From: Trichopria drosophilae | Taxonomy: Eukaryota; Arthropoda; Insecta; Hymenoptera; Diapriidae | Length of the DNA: 64,000 nucleotides | Reading direction: 5' to 3' | Assembly (NCBI GenBank): GCA_030407085.1 | Contig: CM059582.1 | Coordinates: 14,365,501-14,429,500 of the forward strand | Shown: positions 49,958 through 61,440 of the stretch, piece after piece | Numbering within the stretch: position 1 is the stretch's first letter | Layout: each line of letters begins with the position of its first letter | The notes under the pieces: model-generated | What the model saw: only the letters and a program-made list of their open reading frames with translations | Database searches by the model: none | What the model was told of the DNA's origin: nothing | Translations under genes and position numbers: made by a program

Positions 49958-50770
49958 ATGATACTTAATAGCTAGGAGTTTTTGAGGTCGCTGATTATGA
50001 AAGTCAGATTTTGAACATTCGAAATGAATAACAATAAGAATATATAAATTTCTTAACCGCATTAATTTAATTAAGTATACAAATATGAATATCTCGGTAT
50101 TATTGAAAGTGTGAAAAAGTAAATAAATATACGCTACGACGTAACTGGGATACGAGTTCACGTCTAGCGCAATAAGGCATCCGGTACTTATATGTAAAAT
50201 TTTTGAAACACATACTATTGGATTTAATACGAAAATTCATCCCTCTAGCGCTTATAATTTGAACTATTGTCTAAATGCGTTACGCCTCAGAATGTCATGT
50301 TGTGCTCTTCAGTAATTATAGAATGTCTTCTTCGTTTTATAATTGCTTAAAGGTCATATCCCAGCATTTAATGCGATATAAAATGAAAAATATTATTTTC
50401 GTTACACAAAATTAAAATTGATTGTCGCTTCTGAAAAGCACAACATGGCATCCTGATGCAAAGCGCATTTAGACAGTTCGAATTATAAGCGCTAGAGGGA
50501 TGAGTTATAATATTAAATCGAAAAGTATGTGATTAAACAATTTTACGTATATGTACCGGACGATTTATTGCACTAGACGTGAACTGATATCCCAGTTACG
50601 TCATATCGTATATCTGTTTACTTTTTCATACTCATTGTCAGTATGAGGACCGTATTGCCGAGAGATATTCATATTTGTTTACATAATGAAATCTATTTGA
50701 AACATATTACAGTCAGGGGATTTTGCAATCGCTCATTCAAAGTGAAATATCTACATTTTACGTGTATTAT
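49958..50770. mobile_element. long inverted repeat, core arms ~205 bp (foldback-type element)
   Basis: The core left arm (50108-50312) and right arm (50431-50633) are reverse complements with modest divergence. Landmarks are GACGTAACTGGGATA, AGTTCACGTCTAG, CATCCCTCTAGCGCTTATAAT and ATGTTGTGCT. They are separated by 118 bp. Weaker complementarity continues outward, for example ACAAATATGAATATCTC near 50082 and its complement near 50667, so the original element probably spanned about 49.96-50.77 kb. No coding capacity was seen and no clear target duplication. Confidence 0.8.
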
Positions 50771-50939
50771 TAAGTATTACAAAAACTCCCGAGGAGCATG
50801 ATTCAAATAGATTTCATGACAAATTGTTTTGGCTGACCTATGCAATTGTTATTGAACAGAAAATAAGAATAAAGTTGATTCAGTTGTCAACTGGTGTGGT
50901 CTAATTCGTGAAACCTGAAGATAGTGAATGTTTTCTGTA

Positions 50940-51340
50940 CTCCTCGAGATCGGTAGTATACGAATAAAAAGTGCACAAGTATAGCGAGAAAGAATGGAGA
51001 GCTGCGCGTGCCACTATCGCGGCTCTGTCCTCCTATCGGCCATCAAAGGTACTAGTTCCCTCCCGAGCTTGCTGAGCGCTCTCACCTGAACGAGCTCGCA
51101 TTTCGTTAGAATTATACTGACAGTGATGTTACCGACGGAATTTCTTATACTCTTGAACTATTGAATATTCCGTGCGATAGCGATGTTCGTTCTTTCTCGC
51201 AAGTACCATGAATTCCGTCGCAAGATATTATCATGTAATACGGTACGATGCGAAAGTGTACGATTCGTGCGATGCGAAATAACAGATTTGCGGTACGAAC
51301 AAAATTCTTTACGAAAATAAGCGAGAAAGAGACGTAGATA
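50940..51340. other. CpG-rich island
   Basis: A markedly GC- and CpG-rich block for this window (GAGAGCTGCGCGTGCCACTA, CTCCCGAGCTTGCTGAGCGC). It has no convincing frame and may be a promoter-like region or a terminal repeat of an element. Confidence 0.4.
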
Positions 51341-51349
51341 AGTTAGGTA

Positions 51350-51855
51350 GACGTAGAGGTAAACAATAATAAAGTCTCAAATCACGACAGTCAATAAACG
51401 AGAGGAATGTAAACGAAGGAGGAATTAAAAAATTAATGTCACTATGATCTTGGATTATTGTCGTTATATATGGTCAGAAAAAATTACTTTACTATTGGGA
51501 AAAAATAGAAAACAAACCCCCACAGTTATATTAAGCTGTAAAAAAGCGTTTCGCACCAGGTTGTCACTTTGTACTCTTCTGCAGGGTCATGGTAACCTAG
51601 CCCTGGACGCATTTATTTTAATAATTTGATATATAATAAATGTAATCACGTTCCAATTTTTGGGGTTCGCATTAAAACGTATATTACATTTTTAAGTGAA
51701 TTATGAGAATGCATATGCACTCTCTATAATCATCATGAGAAACCAATAATATTTAAAATTAAGTAATTTAAAATAATAAAGTTTCAAATCACGGCAGTCA
51801 ATAAACGAGAGGAATGTAAACAACGGAGGAATTCAAAAAGACGTAGAGGTAATTA
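51350..51855. repeat. ~66-bp direct repeat pair, 407 bp apart
   Basis: AATAATAAAGTYTCAAATCACG, then CAGTCAATAAACGAGAGGAA, then TGTAAAC and GGAGGAATT, occurs at 51365-51430 and 51772-51836. GACGTAGAGGTAA precedes the first copy and follows the second, as expected of a tandem duplication broken in the next unit. Confidence 0.75.
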
Positions 51856-52838
51856 ATTTATTTTTTGCACTTTTCCATTTAACATAATCGTTTTCCTCAA
51901 CTATTTTCCAAACTTTAAACGAATTTATCGAAAATTTCTTCAGCTCTAATCGATAAAACTACATCACTTATATCATAATATGAATGAATGGTTACAGAAT
52001 TTGTGTTTTATTATAAAATTACAAGTATAAATTTACAAATGAGTTGACTAACAGTTGTAATATATTTTCAGTATTTAATAATTTATTTTCAAAAAATAAT
52101 TTTTATGATATATAACTGAAACGATCCTATTTACAGTTTTGTATGCCTTTCTTGAATTATAAACTTATCGATATATGGGCACTAAAAATGTGCATGTACC
52201 AATACGTCTGCTAAATTATATGCTGTATTCTTGGCAATTGAATTGCATTTTTATGCGCTAATTGAATTGCTTCCTGAATTTGGCAAACCGTTCATTTCCG
52301 ATGTGAAACCCAATACTTTCTTTTTTTAACCTTACTTGGATCTTTCAAGGAGAACTTTTGTTTCCGTAGCAAAGGTCAGTTAATTCTTGTGCACGAACAG
52401 ATCGAGCAAGAGAAACTTATCCATCCCATGAACGCCTTGACATTGAAGCCGAGATGTATTTGGTAAGGAATTTCTGTTCGACATTTTCTTTGATATTGTC
52501 GTACAAGTTTTATGCATTCGTTGATTTAAATGTCGTATATATATTCAAGTACTTTGATTTTTCAAAGTTCCTTCGTCGAGTCCTCAGTTCTGGGGTGTCA
52601 TACCTTTTTGTCTTTTGGAGGCCAGACAGTTTTGTAAGCAACTTTAAACCTTTCTCGAATGGACTTTGAACAAGTACAAGTGTCATTCTTAAATTTTGCA
52701 GTACTGAAACAATACTAAGACCAGTTATTAGTACAGACCACCAGTAATTCTCTGGTGCTGTGCCAGGTAGTGACGAAATGAAGTACCGCCATTCTGTACT
52801 GTAATCTATCCCGGGAGCACTACAATCTCAACACCGAC
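51856..52838. other. intergenic, no feature seen
   Basis: AT-rich; open frames are under 75 codons and unrecognised. A few CAGTACTG-like words occur near 52700-52800. Confidence 0.5.
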
Positions 52839-53019
52839 GGGTGCGGGTCGGAAAACCGACAAATCAAAAAGCCGACAGATCAAAAAACCGACATTTCAAA
52901 AAACGACTGTCTGCTTATCTACATGTATGTTTGTGTCGGCTTTTTGACTGACGACTTTATGACTGTCGTTTTTTTGAACTATCGGTTTTTTTATTTGTCG
53001 GTTTTTCGACCTGCACCCC
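52839..53019. mobile_element. CCGACA hairpin element, copy A (best-preserved ends)
   Basis: The left end is GGGTGCGGGTCGGAAAACCG and the right end, inverted, GGGTGCAGGTCGAAAAACCG. The left half holds 16-bp units AAAAAGCCGACAGATC and AAAAAACCGACATTTC. The right half holds the same words reverse-complemented (TGTCGGCTTTTTGACT, TATCGGTTTTTTTATT). It is about 180 bp, non-coding and able to fold along its whole length. No target duplication is visible for this copy. Confidence 0.85.
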
Positions 53020-53108
53020 GTGCGTTATAAAAAGTTGCTAAACGATCACTTAAAATTTCACTTAACAGAAGCATGAGATTCGTTCCAGGTTAAAATTCCA
53101 ATCTAGAA

Positions 53109-53501
53109 TTGATGGCCAGTGGCCTGCAATTTATGGCTGCTTTAAAACGCAAGATGCATGCGTGTACCCATATGCAATGCAAGTTTTGTTTCTCGATGAT
53201 CGTACATTACCAGTCGCTTGATCTCCACATAAAATACAGAAGCCATGGACATCGATTGCATCGTTTGATATTCATTTACAAACAATGTTACAGAAGTGTA
53301 AAAAAGCGATTTCCTCCGCTCGCACGAAAACATAGTTGTAAGACGCATCGGACATTTAGGTCGTACGACCATTATGCCGTAAGAAAAAAAAACGCGTTTC
53401 CCCGCGCGTGTCGAGTGTATCAATTGCGAGAATATTGCAAGAATCGTGTTGGAGAAGCGATAGAGCGCCGTTCACGTGGCGCAATTCTTAAGGGGTTTTA
53501 G
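53109..53501 (+). other. unassigned 130-codon open frame
   Basis: The longest non-repetitive frame of the central region, CpG-rich, encoding a basic protein with Cys/His clusters (CTHMQCKFCF, HIKYRSHGHRLH). The spacing fits no zinc finger I know, there is no neighbouring exon evidence, and a 93-codon frame is open on the other strand. Chance or relic is likelier than a gene. Confidence 0.2.
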
Positions 53502-54327
53502 TAGCGTCTGCTTTATATATGAAGTAACACATACCTGAAAAATGTCTTTCACTCTTGAAAATTAATAACGCGAAAGAAAATCGAGTGACGGCTTTCCATT
53601 AATAACAATTAACATTAGATCGATGAAAAAAAAAACTATGACTCTAAATCCAAGGAGGCATTTTTAGTCATTTATAATTGACATGTTTTCATAACAAACA
53701 TATCCGGAAACAAGAGCATGATGTGTTAAGGTGTAAACTTAAGCAACATTAAGATTTCAACAGCCGCAGTTCAGGGAGACATGCATCTTTGTTTTTCGTA
53801 CCCCATCGCAATCCCATTCTTCCTCCCAGCAGAGAAAATGTGATGTTTACTTTTAGTTTGGTCTATTGTTCGTAAACATATCTCTTAAACGTTCCGTTTT
53901 TGCATGGAGTTAGGTAAATATATTACCCAACTTTATAGTATGTTTTTTATGGGGCATTACCTTACCACTCCACACTAGAAATAAATTTCTCGCCAAATTT
54001 AATATTTCTCGTAAAATATTCAGACTCTGTATAGTTAAAATTTAATATTTTTTTGCAATTAAGTCATAATTTAATTTTTCATTGGAAAAAGATAAACAAT
54101 TTTATATTTGACACATATAAAAAAACGTCACGAAAAATTGTTTTATTCGAAATACAGTATGAAATGAGTACACACGTAAATACGACAATAAACTAAAATT
54201 AGAAGTATTTAATAAATAATCATGAACCGTATTAATCTAATATTCATTTATTTTAAGTCATGGCTATTACGGTTCAAATGTGGGCATCTAAAATATGGTG
54301 TCCAGCCCAACATTTCGGCCTTATGTA
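53502..54327. other. intergenic, no feature seen
   Basis: AT-rich spacer between two hairpin elements. Confidence 0.5.
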
Positions 54328-54720
54328 GGGTGCGGGTCGAAAAATCGACAAATAAAAAAACTTACAGGTCAAAAGACCGACATTGATAAAGCCGACAGTT
54401 GAAAAGCCGATAGTCGAAAAGCCGATAGTCGAAAAGCCGATAGTCAAAAAGCCGAAAGTCAAAAAGCCGACAAATAAAAAATAGACACATCAACCAGCGG
54501 ACTATCATTTTTTGAAGTATCGTTTTTTTTACTGGCGACTTTTCGAATGTCAGTTTTTTGACTGTCGGTTAATTGGGTGCGGATCGAAAAACCGACAAAT
54601 CAAAAAGCCGTCAGTAAAAAAACCGACAATCGAAAAGCTATCGGTTTTTCATCGGACTATCATTTTTTATGTGTCGGTTTTTTGACGGTCGGCTTTTCGA
54701 CTGTCGTCTTTATGACTATC
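54328..54720. mobile_element. CCGACA hairpin elements, copies B1 and B2 in tandem
   Basis: B1 starts GGGTGCGGGTCGAAAAATCG at 54328. It has an expanded run of 16-bp units (AAAAGCCGATAGTCGA four times), then a centre GCGGACTATCATTTTTTGAA and inverted words. B2 starts GGGTGCGGATCGAAAAACCG at 54575 with the same centre (TCGGACTATCATTTTTTATG). Both lack the right-end GCACCC. The shared centre shows that the copies descend from one parent and did not arise as independent simple repeats. Confidence 0.82.
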
Positions 54721-55073
54721 TAAAATGGTATAAAAAGATACTTGTCTGAAAAATGTTTATATTTTAACTCGTTCATATACATAACATATACATATAGAAA
54801 CATTTTAATCGATAGAATGGCGAGAATATTCAATTTATAAAAGGCGTGATTAAAAAAATACTTCAAATACTAGAGAAGAGATTGGAAAAAGACCTGGGCC
54901 AATAATAAAGGGGTAGAATTGGGCTATTCCAAAAGAATTTTTTTACCATACATAGGAATGTTGAATTATATAATCCAAAACTTTGTAAAGAATTTGGACA
55001 TAACAATAGTGAATAAATGTTTTGATACTTTGGAAACAATATTTAGAACAAATATTGATAAAGTAGATTTACA
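54721..55073. other. spacer between hairpin elements
   Basis: AT-rich; a frame starting at 54919 runs into copy C and is not a gene. Confidence 0.5.
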
Positions 55074-55234
55074 GGGTGCGGGTCGAAAAACCGACAAATC
55101 AAAAAGCCAAAAGTTAAAAAACCCGACAATCGAAAAGCGGACGGTCAAAAAACCGACATTTCCTAAAATGACTAGGTACGGGTAAAAAAAACGACAAATA
55201 AAAAAACCGACATATACAAAAATAACCTGACATA
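55074..55234 (+). mobile_element. CCGACA hairpin element, copy C (left halves only)
   Basis: It starts GGGTGCGGGTCGAAAAACCG, carries five words in direct orientation, then a second left-end-like start (GGTACGGGTAAAAAAAACGA) and more direct words. No inverted half is present. The bases before it read ACA, giving CAGGGTGCGGG, similar to hAT ends. Confidence 0.7.
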
Positions 55235-55664
55235 TTTGAAAATATACAATTGAAAAGTTAAAACAAGATTTGAAAAAAAGTCTTTAAATTTTCGGCCAAT
55301 GATTGTGGCCCTCCTCAAAATAACACATTACTAGGGGCGTGGGTCGAAAAACCGGCAGACAAAAATTAGGCAGATCGAAAAGCGGAAAGTCATTTTTTGA
55401 AGTGTCGGTTTTTTGACTGTTGGATTTTCGATTGTCGGTCTTTTTCACTGGAGGTTTTTTGACCTGTCGGCTTTTTGATTTATCGGTTTTTCGACCAGCA
55501 CCCATTATTAGAATGAATATTATAGCCGACATGTCAAAAAACCGTTGCTTTTATATAACATTCATTCTAATAATAAGTTATTTTGAGCAGGGCTATAATC
55601 GCTGGCCGACAATTTAAAGTCATATTTTTAAAACCTTTTTTAACTTTTCAATTGTTTATTTTCA
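55235..55664. mobile_element. palindromic element (arms ~105 bp) interrupted by copy D
   Basis: The left arm 55235-55334 plus 55512-55518 pairs with the right arm 55560-55664. Paired landmarks are ACAATTGAAAAGTTAAAA, CTTTAAATT, TCGGCCA, CTCAAAATAAC and ATTATTAGAATGAAT. The loop (55519-55559) contains CCGACATGTCAAAAAACCG, itself a word of the hairpin family. Copy D lies within the left arm; the right arm is uninterrupted. Confidence 0.8.
55335..55503. mobile_element. CCGACA hairpin element, copy D, with 8-bp target duplication
   Basis: The 169-bp element runs from GGGCGTGGGTCGAAAAACCG to a right end whose complement is GGGTGCTGGTCGAAAAACCG. It is flanked by ATTACTAG (55327-55334) and ATTATTAG (55504-55511), one mismatch. 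The centre GCGGAAAGTCATTTTTTGAA matches copies B1 and B2. The uninterrupted arm of the host palindrome has one ATTATTAG, confirming the insertion site. Confidence 0.85.
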
Positions 55665-56605
55665 ATTATGCCGAGGTTGCCGATATATTTTTTATAAAAT
55701 CTCCCTTTAAAAACCCTCTTTCCAATTTTTCCTTTTTTTTTAAATTAATATATTAATAATATATCCGACATATTCACAAAATTCCAAATCTAATTTCTGT
55801 ATTTATTTACATCTTCAAGTCAAGGGTCGTGATTTTATTTGTTTACATTATTTATGAACAGGTCAATGTAAATTTGTTTCAATATTAATTGTAGATATAT
55901 ACTTTAGTTGTATGAAATGACGCATTGATTTCTATATTTTTTAACATTTTAATTTATTTCTAAATTTATTCATTTATTTAATAACGTGAAAAAGATATAT
56001 TAGTGTATTTGGCAACGAGTGTTTTTGTGTACTGGAAAGGACCTAAACTTGTTATGTTCCGTCTTTGATGGATTCGACTCGGAATTCGTGCTTTGACATA
56101 TTCGTAATATAAATACCGTTTGTTTTTGTTTTGTATTTCTGCTTCGGATATAAGTCTTTTATATATATTTTATGTATTTTATGTTTAAAAAATGCCCCTG
56201 AGGAGGACCTACATACGTTCGAAACGATGGACAAGAAAGACACCAGATTTTAGGCGTTTGAATCGTAAGGGCCACGAATTAAAATAAATAAATATATTAA
56301 CTAAAATTCCTCAAATATAATTAAACATAACTAGCCTAAAGATAGCATGGCAAAGCGAGTTTGTCAATTGATATACCTCAAAATATTTAATAAAACACTA
56401 CTAAACAAAACTGAAAGAGACGCAGTAAGAAGAAATCAACTAATTGTTGAAATTCTATGCAATATTTTAATTTTCTAGCTTTAATATTCATGAATTTTAA
56501 TATATATTCATTAAATGGTTTAAGATATACGTTATTCTAGTATATGGTTTGTTATATAGTTTGTCGGTATTGGTTTATAAACTAGATCTCCGGTGCCTTC
56601 ATTAC
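55665..56605. other. intergenic, no feature seen
   Basis: AT-rich; no gene, repeat or RNA recognised. Confidence 0.5.
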
Positions 56606-56905
56606 ATCAGTTCTGGTTAATTTTGATTTATTAACAGGCTCTGCTTTCCCTTCTGTTTACTTAGTATTTGTTTACGTTAATTGGCTTTATTAGAAAATGT
56701 TAGTTAAACTGATTTAAAGCTCCCTCTACTCCGTCTTCTCTAGGTTACTTCTGGTTAATTTTAGTTGGATTATTTGGATTAGTTAATTTATTAAGACGCT
56801 CTGAATTTCTGTCTGCATGGTTAGGATTAGTTTAGGTTAGTTTGCTTAGGCAAATCTAGTTAGATCGATTAACACACTAGATCTGCGCTCTCTGGTAACT
56901 TTATG
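56606..56905. repeat. diverged direct repeat, ~138-bp period
   Basis: TTCTGGTTAATTTTRRTT at 56611 and 56749 precedes TTTATTAA and GCTCTG in both. ACTAGATCT lies before the first and near 56876, so a third partial unit may follow. Confidence 0.45.
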
Positions 56906-56954
56906 AATTACAGGCCAATTTTTGCTCTTTTTGATGCTATATTTACATTGTAGG

Positions 56955-57118
56955 TCTTCCTCTTTCAAATGGCGTCGAATTTACTCGACTATGTTTTTTT
57001 TTTAAATCATGGAAAGATGTTTACGATGGATTAATTTATTTTTTATATTCACAAACTATAAATAAATGGAATTCTCTAATATCTGCATAATATTTCAACG
57101 CCATTTGAAAGAGGAAGA
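56955..57118. repeat. 164-bp inverted-repeat unit with 21-bp perfect arms
   Basis: TCTTCCTCTTTCAAATGGCG (start 56955) is perfectly complementary to the stretch ending at 57118. Similarity extends a few bases inward (TYGAAAT). The size suits a small MITE; no clear target duplication was found. Confidence 0.65.
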
Positions 57119-58860
57119 ATGGAATAGATCATGAGTGTACTAATTTTGTAAAAAATAAGCCTGTCGTACATATACAACCTCAAAAATGGACAAAATCGAT
57201 GTTTTTTTCTAGGTTATGGCAACTCAAAATCTGAAGTGATAAAAGAGTAAATTTGGATTCAGTGCATCGAAACCCTTCAGAGAAGTGTAGTCAGGTTTCA
57301 AGATAAGGATGTTGGTCTCATTTTGTTGGCATGTGTTAGGGGGAGATTTTTATTTAATTTTTAAGTGTTTCACATATCGATATATTTGGTGAAATTTAAA
57401 AATAAAGTAGTGAATGAATAGTGATGGGTTGCAATAAGGTTGTTTTTTGGCCCGATACGATTAGATTTCAGATAATTGGTGCTTGCAATATTTTCGGATG
57501 CTATTCACTTGGCTATTTTGATTTTTAAAGTGCTCACATCAGATTCGTAATCAGTGGTCCCGAATACCCTCCATGTAATGACATTCTAACTATTCCATTG
57601 ACATTTTTTAATGTTCAAACACGTTTTATAATAAGAGTGGTTAACATGTGGCCACTTGCTGTACTCAAATAACTATGATCCTAGCAGTGAATCAAGGTAT
57701 CCTTAGTATATAAGATTGTTGAGATACTACAATGGTTGGACATGACTCCTAATATGATAAGAATTTAAAAATCGCAAGCAAGTTGCTTTTTGAATTAGCA
57801 TGCATATGAAACGTCAGGCATGATTCGAAAATCTTTTTCAAAAGTATTGCAGCATGTTATCAGCAATACTTTATGACAATTTAAAGGAAAACATGATTTA
57901 TTTAAATTATTAGGTATGCAGACATCTGTCGAATAAGTATCGATGTAATGCCAAGTATTGAAATGAATAATGATCCTTTTTTCATGACTATAACATCCCT
58001 AAGACAATAAGTAAAGTACATGTTATGACCGAAATTAGTAAAACTTACCTTCGATCAAGAAAGGGGTCGAATTAACCAAATGGTTAATTCTAAAGTTCTT
58101 TTGGCGAACGAGGGCTACTGTGTTGAGAAGAATGGATAGATAAATGTAATAAAAAATTAATGGACTAATATTAATCTTATTTCATTTATTTATTTTTTAA
58201 TTTACAATAAATTATTAAATTGGGTACTGAAATGGATGTTGGAATGGTAAATAAACAGTTAATTTCCCGGTGGATGGCTCAGGTGGACATTTGGATTTTA
58301 CTGTAACAATGACAAAAATAGAATAGTTAATAACCGATATGATGATTTTTGGGTGAGTGTTAGTTGAGGAAAAATTTAAGTAATAAGGAACTTGTTTTAT
58401 ATTTATTTATATATTTTTATATGTAATTGGGGATAATACATTTTTTATTAAAATAAATAAGAAGATAAGAACTATTTAAATACCTAACTGTCCCTATTAA
58501 TCCTAGTCTGTCGGCTAACACCAAGATGTTAGTCAACTCACTACGATTACTAAAGAAAAAAATATTGTCCCTAAGGTATTATCCCTTTCCTCTTTTATTT
58601 AATAATTAAAAGAAAATGTTATATATAAAGGGATTAATACGTTCGTCTCAAACAAAATTTAAATTATCAAAATAAAATTAATGCCTAAGCATCAATAAAT
58701 AATTCATCTTTTCGGAGGGTTTTTAGTTTGTTTTAGGGAAAGGTTGTTAGTAAAGAAGGGTTTACATGTTTTATTAATACTCACTTTTTACAAAATCTGG
58801 CGTTGATTGAATATGCGTAATTAGAACAATTCCGCTTGGTGGTTGATGTTGATGTTTTAG
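57119..58860. other. intergenic; contains a dispersed-repeat copy and a 22-bp palindrome
   Basis: GAATTAACCA-AA-TGGTTAATTC at 58069-58090 is a perfect palindrome. The dispersed repeat at 57510-57575 is listed separately. The rest is AT-rich. Confidence 0.5.
57510..57575 (+). repeat. dispersed repeat, CTATTTTGAT/CGTAATCAGTGGTCCCGA type
   Basis: TTGGCTATTTTGATTTTTAA, then CATCAGATTCGTAATCAGTG, matches the 25.96- and 35.16-kb copies. Confidence 0.5.
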
Positions 58861-58867
58861 CTAATGA

Positions 58868-59122
58868 TCAGTTCTGCAGCACCAAAGCGAGGGAACTGAG
58901 AATGATGATGATCAAAGTTCCGCTGCACCAAAAGCGAGGGAACTGCGAATAATGATGATGATGGTTCTGCTGCACCAAAGTGAGAGAACTGAGAATGATG
59001 ATGAAAGTTCCGCTGCACCAAAGTGAGGAAACTGAGAATGATGATGAAAGTTCCACTGCACCAAAGTGAGAGAACTGTTTTTGAGATTTTTAACTGTTTC
59101 GCTGCACCTTAAGTGAGAAAAC
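58868..59122 (+). repeat. 43-47-bp minisatellite, six units
   Basis: Unit GTTCCGCTGCACCAAAGTGA, then GAGAACTGAGAATGATGATG. Unit starts at 58871, 58917, 58964, 59007, 59050 and about 59095. The last unit is diverged. Minus-strand frames across it encode repeated LTLVQ/HHHH peptides and are by-products. Confidence 0.9.
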
Positions 59123-61430
59123 AATTAAGTCTGTCTTTCCAACGTGTCCATAGGTTTATTTATACTGCCTGCCCCACCGTGGAAAAGCTTCGGACTGGGA
59201 AGCGAGGGTGTCTGGTTCGAGGAGGGTAGATCAAGTGACAATTTGTGAACGTTTTTCAGCCAACATTGAAATTCTTGATGTTGCAATAAATTTTCTCTTA
59301 ATATTTTGGTTGATTGTTTTACAATTGTTTCGTATCAGTTTATACAACAATTAATGAAAGTTCTAGCATTTATACACCTGAAGTTATTGAAATAAAATGA
59401 CTAAGCTTAAGAATTTTACATTTGTTTGATATATAAAGATTCGGAATAATTTTGAAATTTAATAATTTACAATCATAGTTTCATAAATTTTTGTATAACT
59501 TTACAATAATTACATTTAATATTACTTTTTATTAGTCATGATACTAATATTATTGATGCATTTCATTCTTAAATTTTCCTGAGATTATAACTTATGAATA
59601 ATATAATTTTACATTATTTTCTGAGATTGTTTGTTGATATGGCTGTAAGATTTCCTTCTTTTACATATATATATATTAATACAATTTTTAATAATTATTT
59701 CGTATGAATGATCATTATCAACAATAGAAATATTAATTTACCATTTGTTATAAGGAATATATTGTTTATTTATAATTTCTTTGGGTGATGCATTTTAATG
59801 TTATAAGAATAAAAATAGTCATATATCAACGTATAGAAAAGTTTTGACAATTAGGAAATCAACATCTACATGTATTTTACTTTTTATTGGTTGATTTATA
59901 AATACGAAATAATCAATAAAATTAAATTGTATGCACATGGGAACGCTATGTTGGCGCTTCCTTATCAAAGGCTTACATTACGCCTTCGATTACGCATTCT
60001 TTTACGCGTTCTTAGCTTGCTTTATTGGAAATAATTTTTAAACGTATAAGATTTATGAAAATTATATTAAACAGTTTTATTAATTGTTGACATGTTACGT
60101 GGAACGTGACATACACAAAGTAGTTTGTTGTAATTAAATATTTGATATTCATGAATCTACAAAATCTACGATGATTTATGTTACGATACCAATAATAATC
60201 TACATAAATTGATGAATGATATCCAAAGATTGCTAAAACAGGAATGCAAATTTTATTTTAAAACTTAGATTTATATTCAATTTCAATTATACGCATGAAC
60301 GATTTGCCAACAATTATAAATGGTTTTGTACGAGGGGATGAGGTGATGGTTTCTTATAGTGTGCTTCAAATTCTATCGATTTTTTTAACTAGCCCAAAGA
60401 AAAATGTTGCCTAAGAAGATGGAATACGGACGAATATTTTTTTTCCAAAATTTTACTTCTGATTTCAGAAACTAGTCTGCTCGGTTCAGATCACGAGCAT
60501 TCGATCGGATATTGTTGGTGCTTCAGTGCATGGAATATCCCGAAATTAGTCCTTGTTTTCTTTAAATTATAGTTTTATCATAGTATTTATTTAATTCATT
60601 TTCATGTTACGACAAAATACCATTATAATATCTAAACTCATTTGGTTCCCACGATCGAACTGCTTTGGTTCATAATAAATTATTAATTTGGTAACTAAAC
60701 TAAAATCCAAGTAAATCGGTTTTATCGAGAAATAAAATATTATTTTTCATGCATGAGGAATTCTGCAGTATAAATGAGAGTTAAACTCTAACTTTATGAT
60801 ATTCAAATAAGAACATTTTTGGAGATAGTATCTAGTAGATTAATCTAAATCATGCTATTTGCGTTCGAAGTGCTTTACAAATAAATAATAATTAATTAAG
60901 TAAAACACCTTATGCTGAACGAAAAGATGTTAATTGCATTTTTTTTATTTTTTCCAACGCTTTTACCCCTGAAGTCAGAAGCTCGTTTGCGCAGATAATA
61001 AATTTGTGCAAAGGAAGAGAGTCTATAAGGCTGATTTTTCGGTTCGGATGGCTCACTTTTTCCATTACACCTTTGGATAGCTGATTTTAAGAGCTTTTAA
61101 AACCGCCATATAAAAGTCCTTTCACGTTGGGACTAGGCATATCTATGATGGATCAAAGTTAGAATTAAATTGCAAAATAGACCGGTAGAAGTATAGTCTA
61201 CAAAATTTAAAAAAAATCAATCCATTTTTATGAAACTTTTTACTCAGAATTTGTTATTTAACACTTTCCGACACAAAAAGACTATAAGATTTTCATGCAG
61301 TTTATATATTTAATACAGTTCTACGTGAATGAACATGTTACAATGCGAAATTCACATCAATTAATTAGTACCTATATTATCTATAAAACAAAAAGATAAA
61401 TTAAAAAATTCTGATTTAATAATAAACTCG
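59123..61430. other. intergenic, no feature seen
   Basis: Very AT-rich; nothing recognised. Confidence 0.5.
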
Positions 61431-61440
61431 GGTTTTTTGA

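Noticed and set aside
53109..53501. 130-codon frame as a Cys/His zinc-binding protein
   Set aside because: Cys/His spacing fits no known finger, the opposite strand is also open, and no supporting exon or promoter was seen.
54274..55617. Frames reading repeated GFSTIG, RKTDKSK or LFDLSVFRPAP peptides
   Set aside because: They are translations of the CCGACA hairpin words and repeat in every copy.
58868..59124. Minus-strand frames of 62-70 codons
   Set aside because: They repeat the 43-47-bp minisatellite and carry no domain.
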